From NCBI GenBank assembly GCA_037501455.1, contig CM074858.1:86030501-86094500 (forward strand): 64,000 bases of DNA. Reading direction: 5' to 3'. The notes under the pieces are model-generated. The model saw nothing but the letters and a program-made list of their open reading frames with translations, was not told the origin of the DNA and ran no database searches. Made by a program: the position numbers and the translations under genes. Shown piece after piece: positions 11,724-21,494 of the stretch. The stretch is from Lantana camara (Eukaryota; Streptophyta; Magnoliopsida; Lamiales; Verbenaceae). The first letter of the stretch is position 1. Each line of letters starts with the position of its first letter.

Positions 11724-12568
11724 ATATCATAAAACTTTTCCTAAACCCCCAATTCGATTTTTACATATTTTAAGACCAATTATCTAGCATACTTTTCCTA
11801 AACACCCAAAACGCACAAAACTACCAAAATGTCTTTGATAAAATTTAAACATTACACCCATACCCCCTCTTTCTTCTTCCTTCCCATCTTTTCTCTTGAA
11901 AACCTGGCGACCTCCGACGACTTCCCGGTTCCGTCTCCGGCCACTTTCCGGAGATGGGAGCTTCGTGCTTCTACTCATTTCGACGATACGACTTCATTGG
12001 TGGCAACCTCATCTCTTGAAAATGGCCGAAGAAGGCAGCGCGATGGTGGGGGCGGCCAGGCCTAAAAATCGCGCAGGTGGGATGCTCCGGCGGTGGCTTT
12101 TTGGCAATAGTTTCCGGTGACCAAGGTATGGATCTTGAAGTTGTCGACACGGGTAACCTATTGCAAGTTACAGATTCGATTTTCATTAGGCGGTTTGAGA
12201 GTAATTGAGATTTATTTTTTTAGATCTAAAATTCTTAAATATGAAATTGGGGACAAACTGCTTCAAATTGAGAAACTAATCAGAGATATGGAACGAGCAC
12301 GAGTAGTACGTCCGTGGTGGATTTTTTGGGAATTTTCTGACCACCTCCGGCGGCAGCTCCGACGATTTTGAAGGAGGAAGAAGATGATGAGGAAGAAGGG
12401 GTGTGGAGGAAGTAAAACGGGTTTGAAAAAATTGAAAAAATGAAGACAAAATAGACTTTTTAGGACATTAAGGGGGTTTAGGAAAAAATTTAGAGATAAC
12501 TGGTCCTAAAAATGTGTAAAATTCGAATTGGGGGATTTACGAAAAGTTTTAGAGATATTTGGTCCTTA
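11724..12568. mobile_element. MULE-like element with long terminal inverted repeats
   Basis: About 90 bp at the left (about 11724-11815) match the reverse complement of about 90 bp at the right (about 12467-12560): shared words include AAACTTTTC, CCCCCAATTCGA, a GACCA-TATCT block and TTTTCCTAAAC. Within each arm the block occurs twice, so the repeats are themselves duplicated. The interior is GC-richer with no transposase. TAATTTA occurs at 11717-11723 and 12569-12575 but in AT-rich DNA, so it is weak as a target duplication. Long repeats plus a non-coding or captured interior fit a non-autonomous Mutator-like element; a foldback element is the alternative. Confidence 0.5.
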
Positions 12569-13018
12569 TAATTTAGTATCCCAATAATATATTTTTCAAT
12601 AAAATTCTTATTATTTTTATTTTGGGTTAATTTTAGATACCTCTTATCCTTTGGTTCTTAGTGTGCTTTGTACTCTAATTTTTAAATTAATGCGATTATT
12701 CCTTTAACTTTTGAAAAATATCACACTTAATCCATTTAAGTAGAATAGATTTATGCATAACACATCTCAAAATATATCAATATTATATGTCAAATCGAAA
12801 TTCTCGACATAAAAAACACAATCGTGGTCTCAAAACCAAAATTCAACAATCGACGAAGAAGAAATTATCGATCAAAGGCAACACACGATGGGTGGAACTT
12901 TGCAGCGGTTTCAGATGGCTAATTGAGTAGATCGAGGAATGGTCTTTATTCGAAGTAGAAAGACGAACACGATGACGATGGTTTTGAAACTTGGGTGGCC
13001 ATAATGAAAGATAAAATA
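12569..13018. other. AT-rich DNA, no feature recognised
   Basis: No frame of note, no terminal repeats I could pair. It is the left flank of the TRIM at 13019. Confidence 0.4.
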
Positions 13019-13441
13019 TGTCATAACCTAGGACCAAATGCAAGATATGAAGCTTGTCCCAAATCGGTTGTGTAAGCAATTGGTGTGGGATTTATAGGTC
13101 AAATGGGCTCTCTCTCTCCTTCCAGACTAATCTTTTGGGATAAGCTCTCCTGTTTGGTCTATAACAATTGGTATCAGAGCCGATTAGGAGTAATGGCCTA
13201 CAGAGTGGTGGCCTTGAGAAGCTAGTTGTGACCAACGTGGTCGTGGTCAACGTAGCCGTGACCAACAAGGACTTTTGCCCTTAACCGGGGTCGATTGTCA
13301 TAACCCTGGAGCAATTGCATGATATGAACCTTGTATCACATCGGTTGTATAAGCAATTGGTGTGGGGCTTATAAACCAAATGAGCTATCTCTCCTTCAAG
13401 ACTAGTCTTTTGGGATGAGCTCTCCTATTTGGTCTATAACA
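13019..13441 (+). mobile_element. TRIM (terminal-repeat retrotransposon in miniature)
   Basis: Two direct repeats of 148 bp (13019-13166) and 146 bp (13296-13441), each starting TGTCATAACC and ending CTATAACA, flank only 129 bp. Directly after the first repeat is TTGGTATCAGAGCC (13168-13181), complementary to initiator-Met tRNA. Flanks are AAATA (13014-13018) and AAATC (13442-13446), a 4/5 match for a 5-bp duplication. Total 423 bp, no coding capacity: the definition of a TRIM, which must be mobilised by an autonomous LTR element. The two LTRs differ at many positions, so the insertion is old. Confidence 0.88.
13168..13181 (+). other. Primer-binding site of the TRIM
   Basis: TTGGTATCAGAGCC, one base after the 5' terminal repeat; the same primer tRNA is used by the large copia and gypsy elements in this window. 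Confidence 0.8.
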
Positions 13442-13642
13442 AAATCGACGATCAAAGTTTGTTAAACGGACATAAGTCGATATACTCTATTGGCCGGAAT
13501 AATAAAAATTATTTTTTGTTGTGGTAACAAAGGAACATAACACCAATTAGCCGAATTAAAAACTAAAGGAACTAGGCGATTCGTCCAAGTCCCAATATTT
13601 TGGTTTAGAGGTGAGGGATTACATCACATATCTAATTATATT

Positions 13643-13683
<41 letters not shown>

Positions 13684-14329
13684 CAGATAGAAAAGAAAAA
13701 TATTGACTCCTAAATTTACATTATTAAAAATGGATGGATTAGTTATTTAACACATAAATTTCTATGTTTAATAAAATATTATAAGAGTCCTATGCTATTT
13801 GGTAAAGCCCAAGAAAATATAAGAATACACTACATTATTTAACAACTCAAAAAAGGAGTTGCTAATTAAATGGGGCTGTCTATCGTATTAAACAAATTGA
13901 ATTGAGTATTTAGCAAACTTTTAACATGATCATATTAAATCCAACTAGATAACAAACCAAAAAAGTAAATATTTTCTTAGAGATAATTCACTTTATTATT
14001 GTTTATTTTTTTCGGTGGTTTATGTGTTAGTTCATTATTATCTCTTTAACTCATTTTTTGTCTCACCTTACTTCAAGTTTTTTTCTAGTGTATTTTTATT
14101 ACCCCCCTCCCCTTTTATTTCATATTTCGTATTTTAATTATTATTTTTTACTAATATGATTTTATCTAATTTTATTTATTCATTCATTTATTGTAAATTC
14201 ATACACAATTGATGCTTTAAATCTACCAAATATGCCCTTATAATTTTTAGTATAAATTAAATCATCTACATATAAGAAGACAACAAACATCTTTCCACTA
14301 TGTTCAAGCATTATAAAAAGTGTGTGTTC
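13442..14329. other. AT-rich DNA, no gene
   Basis: No coding sequence, no paired termini recognised. A TA dinucleotide run occupies about 13651-13680. Confidence 0.4.
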
Positions 14330-14663
14330 ATTAAAGGTAACTCAAGAAGGGACTAACGATACTCCAAAATAGGTAGAGTATGCACCGGGGCAGGTGGAGT
14401 GTATACCGAAATAGGTGGAATTTGAGAAGATAGTGGTTAGTCCAGCAAAAGACACTACCAATGACTCTTCTACAAAAAAGAGTCAAATGAAGAGGAGGTT
14501 AATACCTAAGAACCACAATAGAAACTAGAGCTAATTGCGATTAGAAGAATATGATGAGAAATTAATAAATCAACTTGTTTTGCCGACATTGTAGCTTATG
14601 CACTTCCGGTTGTTGATGACGTTCCGTCCACTTTTTCAGAAGTCGTCTGAAAGCTCAGAAAAT

Positions 14664-15550
14664 CTATGTTTTGAAACCCAGACCGGACGTCGAACCGGGA
14701 GCCCTTACTGGTCACTGGTTTTACTGGTTCGACCGATCGGAAAGGTATGACGTCATAATTATGTAATAATTATATTTAATTATATATATACAAATTATAT
14801 TCAATTATACAACATTATAAATCATAATTAAAAATAATCAATTAAGTTTAATAATATAAAAAAATAGATAAAATTATAAATCACTTTAAACGATTCATTA
14901 ATTTTCAATAACATATCTAATGATAAATCTACAAAAATATAGATCAAATATCTAACTAAATAGCAAAATAATCAACATCGACCAAATTAGTAATATAGAT
15001 AAAAGATTGATTAAACAAATGTTATACTTTCTATTTAAAAAATAAATAAAAAGTTATCACACAAGCGTCTATATTTTTATAAATATATATTATAAAAAAT
15101 AAACTATTTCACATTATTTTATCCAGGATTATATTGAATTCTTTATTATAATAGTTGTAGTCATAATGAATATATTTCTAGAACTCAATTAAAAAATATA
15201 ATTTACTTTGTAAGCTTATTGTTTGACGATTTATATTAAATTTTACCAAAACATAACCAAACAAGTAAGCAGCTCCAGTGGTGGATGCTCTCTTTTTCTA
15301 ATTTGAAGGTTGAGAGATCAAACCGCAACTGAAACATTTGATTTGGTTTAACAATTTTGAAAAAAAAAAATAAAAAATTCTGGGCTAAACGGCCCGCTAA
15401 ACGGTCCGGTCCGGTTTTCTAACCGGTTTTTAGCGGGCCAAACTGGTCCAAGAAGGGATTGGTTTTTTAGGCTCACCCGGACCGGACAAGCGGTCGGCCA
15501 CCGGTCGAATCAGTCTGACCGGCCGGTCCGGTCCGCGTTTCAAAACACAA
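14664..15550. mobile_element. Non-autonomous hAT-type DNA element
   Basis: 887 bp flanked by the perfect 8-bp duplication CAGAAAAT (14656-14663 and 15551-15558), the hAT hallmark. Imperfect terminal inverted repeats share TGTTTTGAAAC followed by a (C/G)GACCGGAC-type sequence at both ends; the interior is AT-rich with no transposase. GC-rich ACCGG/CCGGT words crowd both subterminal regions (14680-14745 and 15385-15535). It interrupts the copia relic, whose reading resumes on the far side. Confidence 0.85.
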
Positions 15551-15565
15551 CAGAAAATAGTTGAT

Positions 15566-15629
15566 GAGAAGATGCAATGGAAGAAGAATAATACGTGGAG
15601 AAGATGCAATGGAAGAAGAATAATATGTG
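15566..15629 (+). repeat. 32-bp tandem duplication in copia relic
   Basis: Two nearly identical 32-bp copies (15566-15597, 15598-15629) of relic pol sequence; one C/T difference seen. Confidence 0.8.
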
Positions 15630-15809
15630 GAAGTTAGCACAACTACCTAACTGAAAAAAGTTAATTGAATGATGCAAATGGGTAATGCAAAGAAAGAAGG
15701 ATTTTCTAACAAAGAATAATATGTGAAAGTTGGCACAACTACCAAACTGAAAGAAGTTAATTGAATGATGCAAATGGGTAATGCAAAGAAAGAAGGATTT
15801 TCTAACAAA
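15618..15809 (+). repeat. 96-bp tandem duplication in copia relic
   Basis: Units 15618-15713 and 15714-15809 match with a few substitutions and begin GAATAATATGTG. The unit overlaps the second 32-bp copy, so the two duplications arose successively. Confidence 0.8.
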
Positions 15810-16033
15810 GGTGATATCCGCTATAAGGTGAGGTTGGTAGCTAAAGGTTACTCCTAGAAGAAGGGAGTTGATTATATAATAAAGTGTTTTCTCCAGTTGT
15901 CAAACATTCCTCAATTAGAATTTTATTGGCCTGGTAGCGTAGTTGAATTTGGAGCTAGTTCAACATAATGTGAAAACCGTGTCACTGTAAGATGATTTGG
16001 AAAAGGAAATATATATGTCTCAACTAGATGGAT

Positions 16034-17330
16034 TATAGTACTCGGAACGCTACGTAGCCACATCCCCCGCACTATAGTTCAATCCACATATGGAATGAGC
16101 ACCCATACATGAATCAAGCCTATAGGGAATGGGTGATAATAACAAAAAATAACACTAGCTAGGCGTGCTAACCCTCATTTAACACGACAATGCATAACAA
16201 AAGCGGAAGCATAACGATATGCATTTATTACATGATCCCATTCTCCATTTCATACCCATGTTCTATTTACATGCCAAAATCTCAAGTATATGCCATAATA
16301 TATACATAGGTACCAAATCACTTTCTTAGAGTTATAAGTATCTATAATGTACACAAAACATGAATGGACAATGCTAGACCCGAAAGTAGTCAAACTTGAC
16401 TCAAACCCCACCTAGCACTCGACCTGAAATACCTAAAAATGTGAGGTGTCAGTCTATGAAAGACTGAGTGAGGGGTTTATAATTTAAAAGCACAATTACC
16501 ATGCAAGCTATAAACTCGGGTAAGATTTTATGAAAGAAACCAATATAAGTTCAATAATAATACTATACTCGCTTAAGATTACAACTAATCAATTTATAAT
16601 TTAGTCGATTCACTACAATTTAGTACAATCAATCAGTGGCTCGACGAGTGAGGGCAATTCTCCAACCTTTCTCCGATAGTGTACAATAATTCAGTTTGTA
16701 TAGCTTAAGTGATCACACAATCAATTTCAGTGCACAATTAGACAATTTCAACAATCCATCCTTCTTCCTCCGGGTGATGGGGGATTGCAAGACCCCGCCA
16801 TCCAATCAGTGTGAGCATAGGGTTCATGATTCCCTATACCCGGAACTCCTTCCTCCACTAATCTCCTAGTGGATTCAGGGGTCATCCCAACAATGTGAGG
16901 ATAGTACAAGAGTTGCCCGTCAGCCCATGCTTTCCCGGTTGGCTCAATACACTACCCTCGGGCCCACAGTGAACAATATACTCGCCAAACAATCAATCGG
17001 TTCCCTTCAGTATCAATAACAATGGTTCGGTACAATATCAATCGATCAATGGTGAAACAATTGAGTTTTCAAAAAACTACAAATATAGTTATATATTTTG
17101 GTCCAAAATTCACATAAGGTTATAGGGTTCTGAAGTAACCTCACCTTTACCGACCAAAAGAAGAAAGGATACACCCTACGGAGCGTGTTCCTCGTCTCCC
17201 GGACCGTGATCTGTGTAGCAAGGGACAAGTGTACATAAGACTCGACTCTTATGAACCAATTAAGACGAACGACATGTTCCAGTGATGTCAATCATGCAAT
17301 TACAATCAATAAGTATCATAACATGTTCAA
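16034..17330 (-). repeat. Gypsy D 3' LTR, distal part
   Basis: The minus-strand end of the D LTR, resembling the E LTR start at 52291 and family G at 36731 (ACTCGGAACGC, CATCCCCCGCACTATAG). It contains the gypsy LTR 3' module: the CTAGGCG/CACCTAG inverted repeat (16158-16167, 16406-16416), a ...CCTCACTC... block (complement of about 16455-16480) and the CAACCGGGAAAGC block (complement of about 16915-16945). It is interrupted at 17330 by gypsy C (duplication TTCAA) and resumes at 48537. D had inserted in the copia relic (TGGAT at 16029-16033). Confidence 0.8.
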
Positions 17331-18445
17331 TGTAACGCCTCGATTTCTCGGACGTAAAGGTACGATGTATGTGTTTACTAATTTGCGCGAATTAATTGTT
17401 TTTACGTGTTTTATATTTAATTTTTATTATAATTGTTATTATTTTATTATATTATATTATAATATTTTATTTTAATATTATTAATTATATATATATATAT
17501 TTCGTATTATATATATATATATATGTTTAATTACTATATTATTAATTTAATGATTATACTAATTATATGTTATATTAATTAATCATGTTTTAATTAATTA
17601 CTTATTTATATATATATATATTATATGTGGGATTTAATATAATTTATGCATGAATTTCATTTCTGCATGTGATTAATATATTCATGCATGGATTTTATTA
17701 AATGTGCATGGAAAATTTTAAGAATATACATGAAAATCATATTTTTGCATGGGAATTAAATATGCATGAATTTCATTTCATTTTGCATGAATTTGGTTGA
17801 ATTGTGCATGGGGATTTCCTAATTTATGAATGAATTGCATGTTTGAGTTTGTTCGTTTATTTTGTGCTTCGTTCTCTTATGAAATTATATCGAATTTCCA
17901 CGAAGGTGTAATATGTCGTACATATATGTGTTATGAACATGATTTTATGCTCAATTTATGTTTTTGAATTCATTTGATAGGTTAACGAATTTAATTTTAA
18001 TTGAGGAACCAAAACGGGAGCTAACGAGCACTTAGCGTACCCTTGGTTCCGAATTTAATATCTTGAGCTCGGGAACTCGGATTCGAGTTCCGTCAAATCC
18101 GCTGAACTCGTAACGAAAATTCGAGTTTAGTAAACTTAGCCTTACATTTTTCCTAAGTCATTTGAAACACCGAATTTCAACCGAAAAACGAATCGGCGAC
18201 CAACTTGACCTTGTTGCACCAAATCAGCCATATCTTGGCCAAACCATAACCAAATTAACCATGGTTTGATTCTTTGAAACCCTAACTCAACCCTTTATCA
18301 TGACATAACAAGCCTTGACCGAGATTATCCTCACACAAGCCCCAAAACTCAGCCAAAGCTTCTGTTCCTCATTCCAGTCCCGTAACCCTTCAAACCTTGG
18401 AGATTTTGGAGCTCAAATCTCATCCAAACTTCAACCAATCATCAA

Positions 18446-18448
18446 GGT
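18446..18448 (+). other. Candidate 5' splice site in LTR C
   Basis: ATCAAG|GTAAGTTAAG is a near-consensus plant donor. A second copy is in the 3' LTR (about 36140). Candidate acceptors downstream are CTTGTGCACAG near 20044 and TTTTGTGCAG near 20864. Splicing is inferred only. Confidence 0.4.
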
Positions 18449-19086
18449 AAGTTAAGGGTTGTATTGTATGATTAATTCTGAGCATTTTCATCTTTTCATT
18501 CATGATTTTGAGTAAGGTTTCATCCATTCTGGGCATTTTTCCCGAAAATGAAGGTTTTTGGACAAGTTCTTGATCTTCTTCGTTTCTCAATGATTTAGAT
18601 TGATTCCAAGCTTGAGATTGATTGTTTTGACATCCTCATATCATTTATGATCATTGATTTCGTGGTTGTTGAGGTATTTATGATATATCATTTATGACAT
18701 TTTTGAGAAATTTCACTTGAATGTCACGTATGCTTCCATGCCTTGGTTGATCACTTTTGGAACTGATTTCCTTGTTGAATATATGATATTTTGCTGCTTA
18801 TTTGTTGGCTTTAACTGAGTTGATTAGATGGAGAAGGAGTGAATCGTTCATGCCCTGTTTTTCTTCGCGTTTGGCCCTGTTTTTCACGCTGGAATTGCTG
18901 TCCAAAAACTGCTGTTTTTCCTTCTCCTTTTTGCTGTCATCTTTCATGGCTTTTTGGTGTGTATTCTTGTTGAGTTCTTGCAGCAATTTGTGCCTTGTAA
19001 TGTTGCATTTGGTGCTTGCTTTTCCTGCGCATTTAGCTGCCCTGTTTCTGCGTCTGTGGCGGTTAAACCAGAGCTGTTCTGGTTCG

Positions 19087-19213
19087 TGGCACGGGCGTGT
19101 CATTTCTCCTCGTTCCAGCGAGGAACGGGGGTGCAGAAATGGTCTGGACTTGCTGTACCGAGACACGGGGGTGTCTCGGTATAGGCTTTGAGGGTGACAC
19201 GGGGGTGTCACCC
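19087..19213. repeat. Paired hairpin cluster, 5' LTR of gypsy C
   Basis: An ACGGG(G/C)GTG core occurs at 19091, 19125, 19165 and 19199 (spacing 34, 40, 34). Around the third core is a perfect 11-bp stem, TACCGAGACAC / GTGTCTCGGTA, with a GGGG loop (19156-19181); around the fourth a perfect 9-bp stem, GGGTGACAC / GTGTCACCC, again with GGGG (19192-19213). The first has TGGCAC/GTGTCA with one G-T pair; the second sits beside CGTTCC/GGAACG. The cluster is repeated in the 3' LTR at about 46336-46462. Confidence 0.8.
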
Positions 19214-20875
19214 CGTTTTCCTTGAACACTTCTGCGTCTTCCTGTTGCCTGCTGCTGCTATGGTACCCATGGCTTTTGCTGCTTCTTTTGCTGTGCATTG
19301 CTGCTGCATTTCCGGTGCAATGTGTACTTGTGCATGCATGGTTGTGAGTTGTGTGAGCATGGAGTGTTGCATGTGTGTTATATATATATATTATATGCAT
19401 GTAAAATATATAAATACATGCATGGCTGAGTATATATAATTATATTGGTGCTTTGAGTGGTACGTGCATGCATGGTCTTTGTAGTATTATTGCATGCATG
19501 TATATTTATATTATATATATATATTAGGCTAAGCATGCATGTAGTATATATATATGCATGCATGTGTGTGTGTGTGTGTACGTGAAAATATGTATATATT
19601 ATATATATTGTATATTATTATATATGGTTACTTATATATATATTATATCATGTATATTTATTATATATTTTAAATATTATTTGATTTAATTTAATTATTG
19701 AAATTAATTGATTTCTATTTCGCGTATTTATTCTACTGACTTTTGATTGAACGTTTTATTTATTTTATTCCTAAATGTGAATATGAATATTATATGTGAT
19801 ATGCTTATTAATTGAATGTTAGATTAATTGATATGAATTATGAATTATGAGTTTATGAATATTATGAACTTATGAAATTGAATGAAATATATGAACGAAT
19901 GAATGATTATATGATTTAAATTCTTTAATCGTGCACATGAACATTTTTATGATATAACATGATCATTTATGCATTCATGTCATATTCACTTCATTGCCGA
20001 GCGTCATTTGTGGTCATTGAGTCTCATACCTTTTCTTGTGCACAGATTCGGGTTTGGTCGGAGACGAGGGCGAGCCTTGAGACGCTTGTGCCTTTATTTC
20101 TGCTTTGGTAAAGGTGGGTTTTTCTTCTCTTAGTTAAAACAACCTTATATATTCCTTATGTGCAAAGTTTTAAGCCAAAATCGTATATATATTTATATCG
20201 AGTCATTTCGGGTAAATAATTTCAAACGTATGACCCTTTCTTTTATTTATGAATCCTACCTTATGTTTGGCGAGATATTTATGATTTATGATTGCACGGG
20301 CCCCGGGACTTAGTATATGTGGCTAACCGAGGAAGCAAGGGCTGACGGGGATCCCATATACTAGTCCCAACCAAACTACGGTGATACCGGCCCTCGCTAG
20401 GAGTTTTAGCGGGGAATGGGAGCTGAGTGCCCTTGGGGGATTCATGTACCCCCATTGGCCTATGTATGAACCGGTGGCCGGGTCTTGCAAGCCCGTCCAC
20501 CACCCGGAGGAAGAAGGAGTATATGAATGATTATGATCATGTATTTATGAGCACACAAGATTTATGTATGATAATGAATTATTGAATAATTAATTATGAT
20601 TACACGAGGAGTAGGTTGGAGATTGTGCACGCCCACTCGCCGGGCCATAAACCCTTATGAACATTTATGAATGAATATGAACGTCGTAATCCCGTTGATG
20701 TTTCCTTTTTGTTTTAACCACTTGGTAAAGTCTTACTAAACTTCACACGGGATTAGGGCTTGCATGTATGTGTTTAATTTATGTGATATTATGTATCTTA
20801 TGCCCGTTTTATACCCACCAGTCTCTTTTAGACTGAACCCGGTTGTTTTCAGTTGTTTTGTGCAGGTATAGGAGT

Positions 20876-21163
20876 GCTAGGCGGGAATACAAGTCGTCTA
20901 GGTCTTGCATTTATGTTTAGCACTTCCTTTTGTCTCATATTCATACTCTTGTTGATATTTTGCTTATGATTATAGTTTTAGCTTGGAGCGTTATGATTTT
21001 TGTAGGCCATGAGCGCCGTTGATTATGTAATGCTTTTGTATATCTATTTTTGGAGCTTGGTGGCTCATTGTATATGCTATGCTAATCTTGCTTCCGCGAA
21101 TTTTATTTAACTCTGATTTTATGATTCTTGCACTGTTTGGTTTAAGGGTTAGTCCCGCCTAGC
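20876..21163. repeat. Long-range 11-bp inverted repeat in U5 of LTR C
   Basis: GCTAGGCGGGA (20876-20886) pairs perfectly with TCCCGCCTAGC (21153-21163). The same pair recurs in LTRs G, E and, less perfectly, D. Confidence 0.7.
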
Positions 21164-21288
21164 ATAGCGTGTGTGTTGCGTCCCCGTTCGCCGTGGACTT
21201 GGCACGTGTATGGACTCCCATTTCATATACGGGTCGGGTCCCGGTGCGGGGGATGTGGTACCTAACGCTCGGGTGCTACATCCTTATG

Positions 21289-21301
21289 TGGTATCAGAGC
21301 C
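21289..21301 (+). other. Primer-binding site of gypsy C
   Basis: TGGTATCAGAGCC, complementary to the 3' end of initiator-Met tRNA, 8 nt after the 5' LTR. Confidence 0.9.
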
Positions 21302-21494
21302 TAGGGTTGCAAAACCCGGGCTCTAGTGTCGAGTTGAGTCAGTTAGGTCGTTCGGCTTTAGGAACAACTTGTCAATGTGTTGCATATGCATTGTTTACGT
21401 GCTTGTGTGCTTTAAGTCTTGAATTTTGATCAAATTAGTTGCACTTGCATGCATGGACTAAAAATAGCATGCATTTCAGTATTTCTTGAACAGG

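Larger units (their letters stand above)
14330..16033 (+). pseudogene. Decayed copia pol relic (RT region), interrupted by a hAT-type element
   Basis: Plus-strand remnants of a copia polyprotein: the linker before RT (around 14560-14663 resuming at 15551, with words like DEKMQWKK and NNTWKLAQLP), then RT with YKVRLVAKGYS near 15825 and a degraded NVKTAFLHGDL-like stretch ending near MSQLDG at 16030. Stops and frameshifts are frequent, so it is long dead and unrelated to copies A and B. It contains the hAT-type insertion (14664-15550), 32-bp and 96-bp tandem duplications, and is cut at 16033 by LTR D. The left limit is uncertain. Confidence 0.75.
17331..21280 (+). repeat. 5' LTR of gypsy C
   Basis: 3950 bp, TG...CA. 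Order: about 700 bp AT-rich DNA missing from the 3' LTR; a GGAACTCGGATTC block (about 18068-18090); candidate donor splice site (18447); GC-rich hairpin cluster (19087-19213); TGCATGCATG and TA-rich DNA (19320-19640); a possible acceptor at about 20044 (CTTGTGCACAG); conserved GC-rich blocks (20300-20500, 20600-20640); and the 11-bp inverted repeat (20876-20886 / 21153-21163) near the end. Frames such as 18798-19400 (minus) look like by-products of these repeats. Confidence 0.92.

Noticed and set aside
13168..13181. Possible tRNA fragments at TGGTATCAGAGCC sites (also 21289, 27164, 43088, 62863)
   Set aside because: These are 12-14-nt primer-binding sites complementary to initiator-Met tRNA; no cloverleaf surrounds them.
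12569..13620. Possible larger transposon around the TRIM
   Set aside because: Left and right flanks have vaguely similar AT-rich wording but I could not align convincing terminal repeats.
18798..19400. 200-codon minus-strand frame in LTR C (and the 46275-46649 copy)
   Set aside because: Covers the hairpin cluster and TGCATG repeats; translation is low-complexity His/Thr-rich and the frame is broken by element G in the 3' LTR.
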